Shown: positions 54,501 to 63,769 of the stretch, in pieces
How the letters are laid out: every line of letters starts with the position of its first letter
Numbering within the stretch: the stretch's first letter is position 1
Assembly (NCBI RefSeq): GCF_000980895.1
Contig: NZ_LAZX01000090.1
Location: forward strand, 105,534 to 169,533
From: Sphingomonas sp. Ag1
GTDB taxonomy: Bacteria > Pseudomonadota > Alphaproteobacteria > Sphingomonadales > Sphingomonadaceae
Reading direction: 5' to 3'
DNA: 64,000 bases
Made by a program: the position numbers and the translations under genes
The notes under the pieces: generated by a model
The model's database searches: none
What the model was told of the DNA's origin: nothing
Seen by the model: only the letters and a program-made list of their open reading frames with translations

Positions 54501-54592
54501 ATGAATTTGAACGAGGTGCCTTTCAGATGATCGCCGTGGTGCTGTCGACTGCTCCTTTCCCGTGCGCCGATCTGATCGGGGCGAGCGCGTAA
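54501..54592 (+). promoter_or_regulatory. two coupled micro-ORFs leading into hisZ
   Basis: ATG at 54501 (with a second ATG in frame just before it) encodes MNLNEVPFR and stops at TGA 54528-54530. That stop overlaps an ATG at 54527 that begins a 21-codon frame (opening MIAVVLSTAPF) ending TAA at 54590-54592, one base before the hisZ ATG. The chain of ATGA and TAA-G-ATG junctions looks like translational coupling. It has no histidine codons, so it is not a his attenuator. Could be chance. Confidence 0.35.
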
Positions 54593-54593
54593 G

Positions 54594-55691
54594 ATGACGA
54601 CGCTGCTCCCCGAGGGGTTTCGCGATCGCCTGCCGCCGCATGCCGATGCGTCGGCGGCGGTCGAATCGCGAGTGCTCGCGGTCGCCCATTCCTATGGCTA
54701 TGAGCGGGTCGACCCGCCGCTGGCGGAATTTGCCGATAGCCTCGCCTCGCGCCTGAAGGACGGCGGCCTCGCCGATGCGGTTCGCTTCGTCGATCCGGTC
54801 AGCCAGCGCACGATGGCGATCCGCCCCGACATCACGGCGCAGGTCGCGCGGATCGCGGCGACGCGCATGGCGCACCACCCGCGCCCGGTGCGGCTGAGCT
54901 ATGCCGGGTCGGTGCTGAAGCTGCGCGGCGGGGCATTGCAGCCCGATCGCGAGGCGCGGCAGATCGGGTGCGAGCTGATCGGCCTCGATTCGGTCGCCGC
55001 CGCGCGCGAGGTCGTGACGGTGGCAGTCGAGGCACTGGCGGCGGCGGGCGCGACCGGCGTGTCGGTCGACTTCACCTTGCCCGACCTGGTCGAGACGCTG
55101 TCGTCCGGTCCGCTGCCGGTCAGCGATGTCGAGCAGTTGCGCGACCGGCTGGATGCCAAGGATGCGGGCGCCGTCGCGGCGCTGGCGCCGGAATATCTGC
55201 CGCTGATCGAGGCGGCGGGGCCGTTCGATGCGGCGATTGCGCGGTTGCGGGCGTTCGACAGCGCCGGCGTCCTGTCATCACGACTCGACGGGCTGGAGGC
55301 GATTTCGAGGGCGCTTGGCGGCCGCGCCACGCTGACGCTGGATCCGACCGAGCGGCATGGCTTCGAATATCAGACCTGGCTTGGTTTCTCGCTGTTCGCG
55401 CAAGGGGCGACGCGCGAGGTCGGGCGCGGCGGCACCTATACGCTGATGCATGAGGATGGCGCGGAGGAGGCGGCGACCGGCTTCTCGCTGTTCGCCGCAT
55501 CGATCGCTGGCGATAGCGCGGGCAAGCGCCGGCGATTGTTCCTGCCGCTCGGCACGTCGGAAGCGGATGGCGCCGCGATGCGTTCTGCCGGCTGGGCGAC
55601 GGTTGCCGCGCTTGCCGCCGGTGACACGCCCGAAGCGCAACTGTGCACCCACCTGTTCGTTGATGGTGAGGCCCGGCCGTTGGCTGGTTGA
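54594..55691 (+). CDS. hisZ: ATP phosphoribosyltransferase regulatory subunit
   Basis: HisZ is a catalytically dead HisRS-like protein that activates the short form of HisG in histidine synthesis. The 365-residue product has the class II aaRS-like fold: [62 protein letters not shown] and [14 protein letters not shown]; catalytic HisRS motifs are degenerate. hisG is not in the window, which is common in sphingomonads. ATG at 54594. A short repeat lies before purA. Confidence 0.94.
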   Translation: MTTLLPEGFRDRLPPHADASAAVESRVLAVAHSYGYERVDPPLAEFADSLASRLKDGGLADAVRFVDPVSQRTMAIRPDITAQVARIAATRMAHHPRPVRLSYAGSVLKLRGGALQPDREARQIGCELIGLDSVAAAREVVTVAVEALAAAGATGVSVDFTLPDLVETLSSGPLPVSDVEQLRDRLDAKDAGAVAALAPEYLPLIEAAGPFDAAIARLRAFDSAGVLSSRLDGLEAISRALGGRATLTLDPTERHGFEYQTWLGFSLFAQGATREVGRGGTYTLMHEDGAEEAATGFSLFAASIAGDSAGKRRRLFLPLGTSEADGAAMRSAGWATVAALAAGDTPEAQLCTHLFVDGEARPLAG

Positions 55692-55754
55692 CAGCGGCGT
55701 CGCGCCACGGCTACCGGCGCGGCGCATTTATGGACCCTTCTGGTCGCCGAGTCC

Positions 55755-55766
55755 TGTCGAAGGGCG
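55755..55766 (+). repeat. second copy of the TGTCGAAGGGCG repeat core
   Basis: TGTCGAAGGGCG occurs here in the hisZ-purA gap, identical to the minus-strand copy at 17756-17768 in the hemC-tsaD gap. Flanking sequence differs, so only the core is shared. Confidence 0.4.
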
Positions 55767-55801
55767 GCCAGGATCATCCCGGCAGGGGGAGTATTGTATC
55801 C

Positions 55802-57091
55802 ATGGCGAATGTTGCGGTGATCGGCGCCCAATGGGGTGACGAGGGCAAGGGCAAGATCGTCGATTGGCTGGCCGAGCGTGCCGACATGGTCGTCCGCTTC
55901 CAGGGCGGCCACAATGCCGGCCACACATTGGTCGTGGGCGAAAACGTCTACAAGCTGTCACTGCTGCCGTCGGGTATCGTGCGTGGCACGCCATCGGTGA
56001 TCGGCAATGGCGTGGTGCTCGATCCCTGGGCGCTGAAGGCCGAGGTCGAGAAACTGTCGGGGCAGGGCGTGATGGTGTCGCCCGACACGCTGCGCATTGC
56101 CGATACCTGCGCGTTGATCCTGCCGTTCCACCGCGATCTCGACGGGCTGCGCGAGGATGCGAGCGGCGCCGGCAAGATCGGTACCACCCGCCGCGGCATT
56201 GGCCCCGCGTATGAGGACAAGGTCGGCCGCCGCGCGCTGCGCGTGTGTGACCTCGCGCATCTCGACGATCTCGATCCGCAACTCGACCGCCTGACGGCGC
56301 ATCACGACGCGCTGCGCGCCGGATTCGGCGAGCCGCCGATCGATCGCGAGCGGTTGCTGACCGACCTGCGCGAGATTGCGGACTTCGTCCTGTCCTTCGC
56401 CAAGCCGGTGTGGCGTGACCTGAACGAGGCACGCGCCGCCGGCCGGCGCATCCTGTTCGAAGGCGCGCAGGGCGTGCTGCTCGACATCGATCACGGCACC
56501 TATCCGTTCGTCACCTCGTCCAACACGATCGCGGGCACCGCGGCGGGCGGCTCCGGCCTCGGGCCGGGTGCGGTCGGCTTCGTGCTGGGTATCGCCAAGG
56601 CGTACACCACGCGTGTCGGCTCCGGCCCGTTCCCGACCGAGCTCGACAATGAGACAGGCGAGCGGCTGGGAACGCGCGGGCATGAGTTCGGCACCGTCAC
56701 CGGACGCAAGCGCCGTTGCGGCTGGTTCGACGCGGTGCTGGTGCGCCAGTCCGCAGCGGTCAGCGGCATCACCGGCATCGCGCTGACCAAGCTGGACGTG
56801 CTCGACGGGTTCGAGACGATCTCGATCTGCACCGGCTATCGCTTGCGCGGCGAGACGCTGGATTATTTCCCGTCGCACGCGGCCGATCAGGCCGCGGTCG
56901 AGCCGATCTACGAGACGATGGAAGGCTGGTCGCAGTCGACCGCCGGCGCGCGCAGCTGGGCCGACCTGCCGGCGCAGGCGATCAAGTACATCCGCCGCAT
57001 CGAGGAACTGATCAACTGCCCGGTAACATTGGTGTCGACCAGCCCGGAGCGCGAGGACACGATCCTGGTTCGCGATCCCTTCGCGGACTGA
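55802..57091 (+). CDS. purA: adenylosuccinate synthase
   Basis: PurA joins IMP and aspartate with GTP on the way to AMP. The 429-residue protein starts [20 protein letters not shown] (P-loop), then [64 protein letters not shown] and [11 protein letters not shown]. The ATG at 55802 is fixed by the conserved N-terminus; the longer frame crosses intergenic DNA. A terminator hairpin follows. Confidence 0.97.
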   Translation: MANVAVIGAQWGDEGKGKIVDWLAERADMVVRFQGGHNAGHTLVVGENVYKLSLLPSGIVRGTPSVIGNGVVLDPWALKAEVEKLSGQGVMVSPDTLRIADTCALILPFHRDLDGLREDASGAGKIGTTRRGIGPAYEDKVGRRALRVCDLAHLDDLDPQLDRLTAHHDALRAGFGEPPIDRERLLTDLREIADFVLSFAKPVWRDLNEARAAGRRILFEGAQGVLLDIDHGTYPFVTSSNTIAGTAAGGSGLGPGAVGFVLGIAKAYTTRVGSGPFPTELDNETGERLGTRGHEFGTVTGRKRRCGWFDAVLVRQSAAVSGITGIALTKLDVLDGFETISICTGYRLRGETLDYFPSHAADQAAVEPIYETMEGWSQSTAGARSWADLPAQAIKYIRRIEELINCPVTLVSTSPEREDTILVRDPFAD

Positions 57092-57100
57092 GTGACACCA

Positions 57101-57125
57101 CCCTCCCTGCGCAATGCGGGGAGGG
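57101..57125 (+). terminator. hairpin after purA
   Basis: CCCTCCC pairs with GGGAGGG, extended inward by T-G, G-C and C-G pairs over a five-base loop; it begins 9 bp after the purA stop. A short T run (GGTTTG) follows. It also fits the family of dispersed GC hairpins seen at 8679 and 25891. Confidence 0.6.
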
Positions 57126-57185
57126 GCGGTTTGCCTGCGTGCCGCTTTCCGTTACGGCTCTCCGCAAAACAAGCGGGAGAGTGAG

Positions 57186-59000
57186 ATGGCCAAGGTGGTC
57201 AGGATCGGCGGTGCGGGCGGATTCCTCGGGGACAGTTCGGTCGCGGCGCCGCAATTGCTGGCAGGCGGCAAGCTCGATTACATGATCCTCGACTATCTGG
57301 CGGAAGCCACGATGGCGCCGCTGGGCCAGTTGAAGCAGGTGCGCCCGGACCAGGGCTATGCGCGCGATTTCACCGAATGGGTGTGGAAGGACAATCTGCG
57401 CGAGTTCAAGGCACAGGGCGTCCGCATCGTGACGAATGCGGGTGGCGTGAACCCGCAGGCGTGCCGCGCGCGGATGGAGGAGCTTGCCGCGGATGCCGGG
57501 CTTTCCTTCCGGATCGCAATCGTCACCGGCGATGACCTGATCGCGCGCGTGCCCGACTTTGCCGCCCAGGGCGTGGTCGAGATGTTCAACGACGCGCCAT
57601 TCCCTGATCCCAAGAAGGTATGGACCGCCAACGCCTATCTTGGCGGCGGGCCGATCGCGGCGGCGCTGGCGGCTGGGGCGGAGGTGGTCATCACCGGGCG
57701 CGTGGTCGACAGCGCGCTGACGCTGGGCCCGCTGATGCATGAATTCGGCTGGGGGCCGGACGATCACGATCGGCTGTCGGCGGGATCGCTGGCGGGGCAT
57801 GTGATCGAATGCGGCGCGCAGGCGACCGGCGGACTGTTCACCGATTGGGAGAAAGTGCCCGACTGGGCGCACATCGGCTATCCGGTGATCGAGTGCCATG
57901 AGAATGGCGATTTCATCGTCACCAAGCCGGAGGGGACGGGCGGCCTCGTCTCGGCAGCGGCGGTGGCGGAGCAGATCCTGTACGAAGTGGGCGATCCGCA
58001 GGCCTATGCGCTGCCCGACGTGGTGTGCGATTTCTCGCAGCTGAGCGTCACCGAAGAGGGCGAGGGCCGGGTGCGCGTGTCCAATGCCAGGGGTTATCCG
58101 CCGACCGGCAAGCTGAAGACCTGCGTCACATTTGAGAACGGTCATCGCTTTATCGGCATCATGCCGGTGGTCGGGCGCGACGCGGCGAAGAAGGCGCAGG
58201 CGCAGGCACAAGCGGTGCTGACCCGCGTTGGCGAGATGCTGCGCGGGCGCAACCTGCCGCCGCTGCGCGATACGCGCGTCGAATTGCTGGGGACCGAGGC
58301 AAGCTACGGCGCGCAGGCCAATCCGGCGTTGTCCGCAACGCGCGAGGTGATCGCGCGGATCGGGGCGGAGCATGAGGATGCCGAGGCGCTGGGCATCATG
58401 ATGCGCGAGTTCGATTCGCCCACCACCTCGATGAGCGTGGGTTCGACCGGGTGGTTCGGTGCGCGGCCGACGATCTCGCCGGTGGCGCAGGTGTTTTCGT
58501 TCCTGGTCGATGGGGCATCGGTGAACGGCAGCGTGTCGCTGGGCGGGGAGACGATCACCGTTGCCAACCCGGCGCCGGCGACGCCGTTCGATCCGGCGAT
58601 GATCGCGCGGCCGGAGGTGGATGATGAGGCGCCGGCGATTGGCGCTGACGAGGAGATGGTCGAGGTTCAGCTGATCGACCTTGCCTGGGCCCGCTCGGGC
58701 GACAAGGGCAATGCGTTCAACGTCGGCGTGATCGCGCGGCGGCCGGAATATCTGCCGTGGATCCGCGCCGGGCTGACCGAGGACGCGGTGCAGGCGTTCT
58801 TCGCACATGAGTTCGAAGGGGCGAGCCATCCCGAGGTTCGCCGGTACGAGCTGCCGGGGATGAATGCGATCAACCTGCATTGCATCCAGTCGCTGGGCGG
58901 GGGGCAGTTCGCCAGCCTGCGGCTCGATGCGCTGGCCAAGGGCAAGGCGCAGCAATTGCTGGACATGAAGGTGAAGGTGCCGCGGCGACTGGTCGGCTGA
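57186..59000 (+). CDS. AtuA-like family protein (DUF1446, acyclic terpene utilization)
   Basis: A 604-residue protein of the DUF1446/AtuA family. It starts VRIGGAGGFLGDSSVAAPQL, then GKLDYMILDYLAEATM, RIVTNAGGVNPQACRARMEE, TANAYLGGGPIAAAL, ITGRVVDSALTLGPLMHEFG, and an extra C-terminal domain (WARSGDKGNAFNVGVIARRP). AtuA functions in citronellol/geraniol degradation in Pseudomonas, but here no acyl-CoA carboxylase, dehydrogenase or regulator partners are adjacent, so the substrate is open. ATG at 57186 follows GGGAGAG, part of a small hairpin. Confidence 0.9.
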   Translation: MAKVVRIGGAGGFLGDSSVAAPQLLAGGKLDYMILDYLAEATMAPLGQLKQVRPDQGYARDFTEWVWKDNLREFKAQGVRIVTNAGGVNPQACRARMEELAADAGLSFRIAIVTGDDLIARVPDFAAQGVVEMFNDAPFPDPKKVWTANAYLGGGPIAAALAAGAEVVITGRVVDSALTLGPLMHEFGWGPDDHDRLSAGSLAGHVIECGAQATGGLFTDWEKVPDWAHIGYPVIECHENGDFIVTKPEGTGGLVSAAAVAEQILYEVGDPQAYALPDVVCDFSQLSVTEEGEGRVRVSNARGYPPTGKLKTCVTFENGHRFIGIMPVVGRDAAKKAQAQAQAVLTRVGEMLRGRNLPPLRDTRVELLGTEASYGAQANPALSATREVIARIGAEHEDAEALGIMMREFDSPTTSMSVGSTGWFGARPTISPVAQVFSFLVDGASVNGSVSLGGETITVANPAPATPFDPAMIARPEVDDEAPAIGADEEMVEVQLIDLAWARSGDKGNAFNVGVIARRPEYLPWIRAGLTEDAVQAFFAHEFEGASHPEVRRYELPGMNAINLHCIQSLGGGQFASLRLDALAKGKAQQLLDMKVKVPRRLVG

Positions 59001-59025
59001 GCGAGCGGCGGCGGCCCCAGGGTGC

Positions 59026-60519
59026 TCAGCCGCCGCTGAGCGCCCGCTGGCGCCGCCGCTGCACCGAACTGCCGATCCCCATCGCCTCGCGATATTTGGC
59101 GACGGTGCGGCGGGCGATGTCGAAGCCCTTGGCGTTGAGCAGCTCGACGATCGTGTCGTCGCTGAGGATCTTGGCACCTTCATTGGCGACGAGGCCGCGG
59201 ATCGCGCTTTTCACCGCTTCGGCGGACACGGCATCGCCGCCGTCGGCGGACTGGATCGCCGAGGTGAAGAAGTATTTGAGCTCGAACAGCCCGCGCGCGC
59301 AGCTGAGATATTTGTTCGAGGTCACGCGGCTGACGGTCGATTCGTGCATCTCGATCGCGTCGGCGACCTGCCGCAGCGTCAGCGGGCGAAGATGCGCGAC
59401 GCCTTTCAGGAAGAACGCCTCCTGCTGGCGCACGATCTCGGTCGCGACGCGGATGATCGTCTTCTGCCGCTGGTCCAGCGCCTTCACCAGCCAGTTGGCG
59501 CTGGCCAGCATGTCGCCGAGCCACGCCTTGGAGGCCTTGTCCTGCGGACCCGACGACAGCTCTGCATGGTATCGCCGGTTGACCAGCACGCGCGGCAGGG
59601 TGGCGCTGTCGAGCTCCACGATCCAGCCGCCCCGTGTGCGGCGCACGTGGAGGTCGGGCGTCACCGCCTGCATCGGCTCCCCGCCGAAGCGGAGCCCGGG
59701 CTTCGGATCATAGCCGCGCAGCTCGCGGATCATGTCGGCCATGTCCTCGTCATCGACCTCGCAGATCCGCTTCAGCCGGGCGAGATCGCCGCGCGCGACG
59801 AGATCGAGGTTGTCGATCAGGCGCGCCATCGCGGGATCGTAGCGGTCGGCCTCGCGCGCCTGCAGCGCGATGCATTCGGCGAGGTTTCGGGCGCCGACGC
59901 CCGTGGGGTCGAAGGTGTGGATGACCCCCAACAGGCGCTCAACAGCCTCCAGCGGCACGCCCAGGCGGCTGGCCACGTCGGCGAGTTCGGTCGTCAGGTA
60001 ACCCGCCTCGTCGATCAGGTCGATCAGATGCTGGGCCACGAACAGGTCGCCCCCGCCAAGCACCTCGCCTGCCTGATACAGCAGGTGTTCGGCCAGCGAT
60101 CGATCCCCGGCGGCAAGGGCATCGAGGTCGGGCCCGTCCTCCAGGCTGCCGCCCGTCGCGCCGGTGAGGCCGAGGCCGTCCCCCGCCGCGCGATCGCCGG
60201 TCATGCTATCGAGCGGGCTGTCGTCGAATCGCTCTGCCACGATGTCGACGTCGAGTGCCTCGCCAGCCGCTTCGCCGGAGAGGACGAGTTCGTCAGCCGG
60301 GGCCGGCTCGTCGCGGGGCGCTTCGGGCTCACGCTCCGGCACCGGCGCATCGTCCGCCGCGGGCAGTGCCTCCAGCAGCGGGTTCTTCTCCAGCTCCTCG
60401 GCGATGACGCCTTCGATCTCGAGGTTCGACAGCGTCAGCAGCTTGATTGCCTGCTGCAACTGCGGCGTCATCACCAGCGATTGCGACTGACGCAGGTCGA
60501 GGCGCGGCGCGAGGCTCAT
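59026..60519 (-). CDS. rpoN: RNA polymerase sigma-54 factor
   Basis: RpoN directs transcription from -24/-12 promoters with enhancer-binding activators. The 497-residue protein has the glutamine-rich region I (LRQSQSLVMTPQLQQAIKLL), a shortened acidic region II (about 60-130), the core-binding domain (QHLIDLIDEAGYLTTELADV), the HTH block (ETVSR-equivalent MHESTVSRVTSNKYL) and the RpoN box ARRTVAKYREAMGIGSS. It is last in the lpt cluster, 100 bp after lptB, the usual arrangement in proteobacteria. Confidence 0.96.
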   Translation of the reverse strand: MSLAPRLDLRQSQSLVMTPQLQQAIKLLTLSNLEIEGVIAEELEKNPLLEALPAADDAPVPEREPEAPRDEPAPADELVLSGEAAGEALDVDIVAERFDDSPLDSMTGDRAAGDGLGLTGATGGSLEDGPDLDALAAGDRSLAEHLLYQAGEVLGGGDLFVAQHLIDLIDEAGYLTTELADVASRLGVPLEAVERLLGVIHTFDPTGVGARNLAECIALQAREADRYDPAMARLIDNLDLVARGDLARLKRICEVDDEDMADMIRELRGYDPKPGLRFGGEPMQAVTPDLHVRRTRGGWIVELDSATLPRVLVNRRYHAELSSGPQDKASKAWLGDMLASANWLVKALDQRQKTIIRVATEIVRQQEAFFLKGVAHLRPLTLRQVADAIEMHESTVSRVTSNKYLSCARGLFELKYFFTSAIQSADGGDAVSAEAVKSAIRGLVANEGAKILSDDTIVELLNAKGFDIARRTVAKYREAMGIGSSVQRRRQRALSGG

Positions 60520-60618
60520 CTCGTGGCGGCGCCACCGCAGGCACGCCTGACGCTACCCTGGCCATGCGCGGTCCGGGCAGAACCCGGGACTGCGAGGAGA
60601 GGGACGGTCAGCATCGGC

Positions 60619-61395
60619 TCAGAGCGAGAATTCTTCGCCCAGATAGAGGCGGCGAACATTGGGATCGGCGACCAGATCCGCAGGGGCGCCAGAGAACAGC
60701 ACCCGGCCATCGTAGATGATGTAGCCGCGGTCGACGATTTCGAGCGTCTCACGCACATTGTGATCGGTGATGAGCACCCCGATCCCGCGGCTCTTGAGCT
60801 GTTTCACCAGCGCGCGGATGTCGGCGATCGACAGCGGGTCGATGCCGGCGAAGGGTTCATCGAGCAGGATGATCGAGGGATCGGCGGCCAGTGCCCGGGC
60901 GATTTCCGCCCGGCGCCGCTCACCGCCGGACAGCGCCATGGCGGGCGCGTCACGCAGCCGGGTGAGGCCGAATTCGTCGAGCAGCCGGTCGAGCTTCTGC
61001 TGGCGCGCGGTGGCATCCGGCTCGTTCAGTTCGAGCACGGTCAGGATGTTCTTCTCGATCGTCAGGCCGCGAAAGATCGACGTTTCCTGCGGCAGGTAAC
61101 CGAGGCCCAGGATCGCCCGCCGGTACATCGGCAGACCGGTGATATCCTCACCATCCAGCATGATGCGGCCCGCATCCGGCTTCACCAGCCCCATCACCGA
61201 ATAGAAGCACGTCGTCTTGCCCGCGCCATTGGGGCCGAGCAGGCCGACCACTTCGCCGCGCCCGACCGACACCGAGACGTCGCGCAGCACCGTCCGCTTG
61301 TCATAGGACTTCGCGATCGAGACGACCTGCAGGCCGTCGGAAATCGGCGCCTCGTGGACTGCTTCCACCTCTTCGAGTGTCGTGACCTCGTCCAT
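60619..61395 (-). CDS. lptB: LPS export ABC transporter ATP-binding protein
   Basis: LptB is the ATPase of the LptB2FGC complex that extracts lipopolysaccharide from the inner membrane. From the chosen ATG (258 aa) it shows LLGPNGAGKTTCFYSVMGL (Walker A), LPQETSIFRGLT (Q-loop), ALSGGERRRAEIARALA (signature), SIILLDEPFAGIDPLSI (Walker B) and VLITDHNVRETLEIVDRGYI. An ATG at 61461 would add 22 residues but would include the dyad element. lptFG are elsewhere. Confidence 0.95.
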   Translation of the reverse strand: MDEVTTLEEVEAVHEAPISDGLQVVSIAKSYDKRTVLRDVSVSVGRGEVVGLLGPNGAGKTTCFYSVMGLVKPDAGRIMLDGEDITGLPMYRRAILGLGYLPQETSIFRGLTIEKNILTVLELNEPDATARQQKLDRLLDEFGLTRLRDAPAMALSGGERRRAEIARALAADPSIILLDEPFAGIDPLSIADIRALVKQLKSRGIGVLITDHNVRETLEIVDRGYIIYDGRVLFSGAPADLVADPNVRRLYLGEEFSL

Positions 61396-61459
61396 CGCCT
61401 GTTCTTGCCTCGCCAATCGTTCCAGTGCCTCGTCAGTCGAATGGCAACTGGCAGGAATC

Positions 61460-61492
61460 ATGCATCAGAAACATTCATCAGTGATGATGCAT
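61460..61492. promoter_or_regulatory. dyad-rich AT element in the lptA-lptB gap
   Basis: The ATGCATCA...TGATGCAT inverted repeat (61460-61467 and 61485-61492) encloses a perfect odd palindrome TCATCAGTGATGA at 61475-61487. The stretch is much richer in A and T than its surroundings and lies in the 144 bp gap before lptB-rpoN. It fits an operator or a promoter that drives lptB-rpoN separately from lptCA. Confidence 0.45.
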
Positions 61493-61539
61493 AATGCACG
61501 CGCAGAGGGAAACCCCCGATCGCGGCGGGTTGCTCCCGG

Positions 61540-62079
61540 TCAGTTTCGCTTCGGAACGGAGAAGGTGCCGGTGACGCGGCCCGACGGCGCCGTCGTGACA
61601 TTGCCCGAGCCGCTGCCGCCACCGCGCACCGACGATCCGTCCATCACCGCGCGGCCGGTGTCGAGGTTGATCGTCAGGCGGCCGCCGTTCACGGTATTGG
61701 CGCCCTGCGTCAGCGAGACGCCGCCGATCATGGTGATGACGCGACGGTTCAGGTCATACACGGCGAACTGGCTGCGCGCCGTCTGATCAGGGCGACGCAC
61801 GACGACCCCGCCCGATGCGTCCAGCCGCGATACCTGCGGGTTCCCGTCCACGATCTGGCCGGTGTAGTTCACCGTCATTCGCGCCGCGCTCAGCGACATT
61901 TCGGCCTGGCGAACCGACACATTGCCCAGCAGTACCGCGCGGTTGGCGCGATCCTGAAGCTCGATCGTGTCCGCCGCGAAGTCGATCGGCGCATTGGTAT
62001 TGTGCCGCGTCTGAGCACCGGCCGTGGTCGCCAGCGGAGCGGTTGCCAGGCAAAGGGCGAGAAGGACCGGACGTGTCAT
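61540..62079 (-). CDS. lptA: LptA/OstA periplasmic LPS transport protein
   Basis: LptA forms the periplasmic bridge for lipopolysaccharide between LptC and LptD. The 179-residue protein has a signal peptide (residues 1-22, ending TAGAQ) and the OstA beta-jellyroll: NAPIDFAADTIELQDRANRA, GNVSVRQAEMSLSAARMTVNY, VSRLDASGGVVV and VITMIGGVSLTQGANTVNGG. A glycine-rich linker precedes the basic C-terminus. It starts 6 bp behind lptC. Confidence 0.94.
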   Translation of the reverse strand: MTRPVLLALCLATAPLATTAGAQTRHNTNAPIDFAADTIELQDRANRAVLLGNVSVRQAEMSLSAARMTVNYTGQIVDGNPQVSRLDASGGVVVRRPDQTARSQFAVYDLNRRVITMIGGVSLTQGANTVNGGRLTINLDTGRAVMDGSSVRGGGSGSGNVTTAPSGRVTGTFSVPKRN

Positions 62080-62084
62080 GCGCG

Positions 62085-62735
62085 CTATCTCGCCCCTCGC
62101 GGGTTCACGCGCAAGCGGGCATTGCCGCGCAACGTGACGGTTCGCGCCTCCAGATCGGCATCGAGCCGGTCCGCGCTGAACGTTCCCTGCGATACCGTGC
62201 CCGTCACCGCGTCGCGCGAGCGCAGCTTGCGGGTTTTCAGGTCAACCTCGGCATCCTGAGTGTCGAGTGTGTAGTTGTTGGGCCCGCGAAAGGCGATCGG
62301 CCCGTCCACATTCACCCGCTCGCTTTCCATGTCGTAGCGGCCGCTGGGGGCGGTCAGCGACGCCGGGCCATCCTCCAGCCGGATGCGCGCGATCAGTTCG
62401 TTGAGCTGTACCACCGGTTCGGCCGAGCTGCGCTGCACCGCCGAGCCGGCGTCGAGCGTGAAGGGCTGGCCCTTGGCGTCGGAGCCGCGATATTGCGCCT
62501 TCTGGATCTTCAGCCGCTCCTTGGCGACCTCCACCTTGTTCTTGTCCAGAACGAACGACACGTCCCCAGCGCGCGTCAGCGGGGCCATCACCAGAAAGGC
62601 CGCCAGAACGCCGATCAGTACGGGCAGCAGCCAGTACATCACCGAGATCAACCGATCGTGCCGGCTGCCCGGTGCCGCCCAGCGCTGCCGCCTGGAGCGT
62701 TCCCGGATGGCTATTTCAGACATGCGTGACGCCAT
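62085..62735 (-). CDS. lptC: LPS export periplasmic protein LptC
   Basis: LptC receives lipopolysaccharide from LptB2FG and passes it to LptA. The 216-residue protein has a basic N-tail, one membrane helix (residues about 29-52, LPVLIGVLAAFLVMAP) and a jellyroll domain (QPFTLDAGSAVQRSSAEP, MESERVNVDGPIAF, LKTRKLRSRDAVTGTVSQG, ADLEARTVTLRGNARLRV). It may begin at 62735 or at the ATG at 62723; an AAGGGG precedes the first very closely. Confidence 0.92.
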   Translation of the reverse strand: MASRMSEIAIRERSRRQRWAAPGSRHDRLISVMYWLLPVLIGVLAAFLVMAPLTRAGDVSFVLDKNKVEVAKERLKIQKAQYRGSDAKGQPFTLDAGSAVQRSSAEPVVQLNELIARIRLEDGPASLTAPSGRYDMESERVNVDGPIAFRGPNNYTLDTQDAEVDLKTRKLRSRDAVTGTVSQGTFSADRLDADLEARTVTLRGNARLRVNPRGAR

Positions 62736-62866
62736 TCCCCTTGCCCGTCGCCGGTCGCCCGGCGGGCATCAAACGCGACGAGCGCCAAAAAAGCCGCAGC
62801 CCCGCCTTGCTTCGTGCCAACACGGCGCGCTCAGGCGCCGCGCCGCCATCACAAGCGGGGTGTGGC

Positions 62867-63487
62867 TCACGCATGGGCGAAGATGTCGGTTTCCGGCCAG
62901 CCGGCGAGATCAAGCTCGGCACGGTGCGGCAGGAAGTCGAAGCAAGCCTGCGCCAGCGCCGTGCGACCCTCGCGGGCGAGTCGCCGATCCAGTTCCTCGC
63001 GCAGGCGATGGAGGTAGCGCACGTCCGACGCGGCATATTCACGCTGCGCGTCGTTCAGGTCGGGACCGCCCCAGTCGGACGATTGCTGCTGCTTGGAGAT
63101 GTCCTGCCCCAGCAATTCGCGAACCAGCTCCTTCAGGCCATGCCGGTCGGTGTAGGTGCGCACCAGGCGCGAGGCGATCTTGGTGCAATAGACCGGGGCC
63201 GCGACAATCCCCATGTAGTGGCGGATCGCCGCGATATCGAAACGGCCGAAATGGTAGAGCTTGAGCCGCGTCGGATCGGCCAGCGCCGCCCGCAGATGGG
63301 GGGCGGCATAATCGGACCCGGGGTTGAACCGCACCAGATGCTCATCGCCGGTGCCGTCGGAAATCTGCACCAGGCACAACCGGTCACGCGGCGTGATGAG
63401 CCCCATGGTTTCGGTGTCGACGGCAAGCGGGGCACCCGGAACGAACACATCGCCCGGCAGGTCTTCTTCATGGAAATATACGGCCAT
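62867..63487 (-). CDS. rnd: ribonuclease D-like 3'-5' exonuclease
   Basis: A 206-residue DEDD-type exonuclease with only the RNase H-like catalytic domain; the HRDC domains of long RNase D are missing, as in other alphaproteobacterial short forms. The acidic motifs are LAVDTETMGLI (DxE), YHFGRFDIAAI (D), and the DEDDy-type YAASDVRYLHRLREEL. It likely trims tRNA or other RNA ends. First gene of the rnd-lptCAB-rpoN cluster, 131 bp upstream of lptC. Confidence 0.92.
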   Translation of the reverse strand: MAVYFHEEDLPGDVFVPGAPLAVDTETMGLITPRDRLCLVQISDGTGDEHLVRFNPGSDYAAPHLRAALADPTRLKLYHFGRFDIAAIRHYMGIVAAPVYCTKIASRLVRTYTDRHGLKELVRELLGQDISKQQQSSDWGGPDLNDAQREYAASDVRYLHRLREELDRRLAREGRTALAQACFDFLPHRAELDLAGWPETDIFAHA

Positions 63488-63769
63488 CGTGATGCCCTAG
63501 CGCGGCGCGCCAAAAGGCTCAACAACACACCGTAGCGCTCACATTCTGCAGAAAATCCAGCGACGGGCTGTGCCTTCAACGCGACAGTTGCGCAATGATC
63601 GCAGCGTAATACTTGTTTTTGGTGACGATTCTATTCGCGGTAGGTGCGCGGATGCGCTATGACGAGTCTCGTGGCGCATCAGCTTTCGCGTCACGGAGCT
63701 CCGCGCCGGCCGTCCATCGCGCGGATCTTGAACGATTTTGCGGGCGGAGCGGGAAGACGAACAGGGTTT
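63488..63769 (+). promoter_or_regulatory. long leader region of the cold-shock protein gene
   Basis: The 282 bp between the divergent rnd and the cold-shock gene hold no open frame I accept. The part from about 63600 is locally AT-rich (CGTAATACTTGTTTTTGG), then GC-rich to the start. A long untranslated leader that folds differently at low temperature is usual for cspA-type genes, but I see no specific motif. Confidence 0.4.

Noticed and set aside
54243..54530. A 95-codon plus-strand frame between serA and hisZ
   Set aside because: It spans both terminator hairpins of serA; the more specific micro-ORF reading at its end is kept as a tentative regulatory feature only.
54501..54592. Histidine attenuator before hisZ
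   Set aside because: The leader peptides contain no histidine codons and no alternative terminator/antiterminator pair is visible.
59344..61494. A 716-codon plus-strand frame opposite rpoN and lptB
   Set aside because: Antisense to conserved genes whose motifs are intact; composition (R, G, A, Q rich) is that of a shadow frame, and it crosses the lptB gap dyad.
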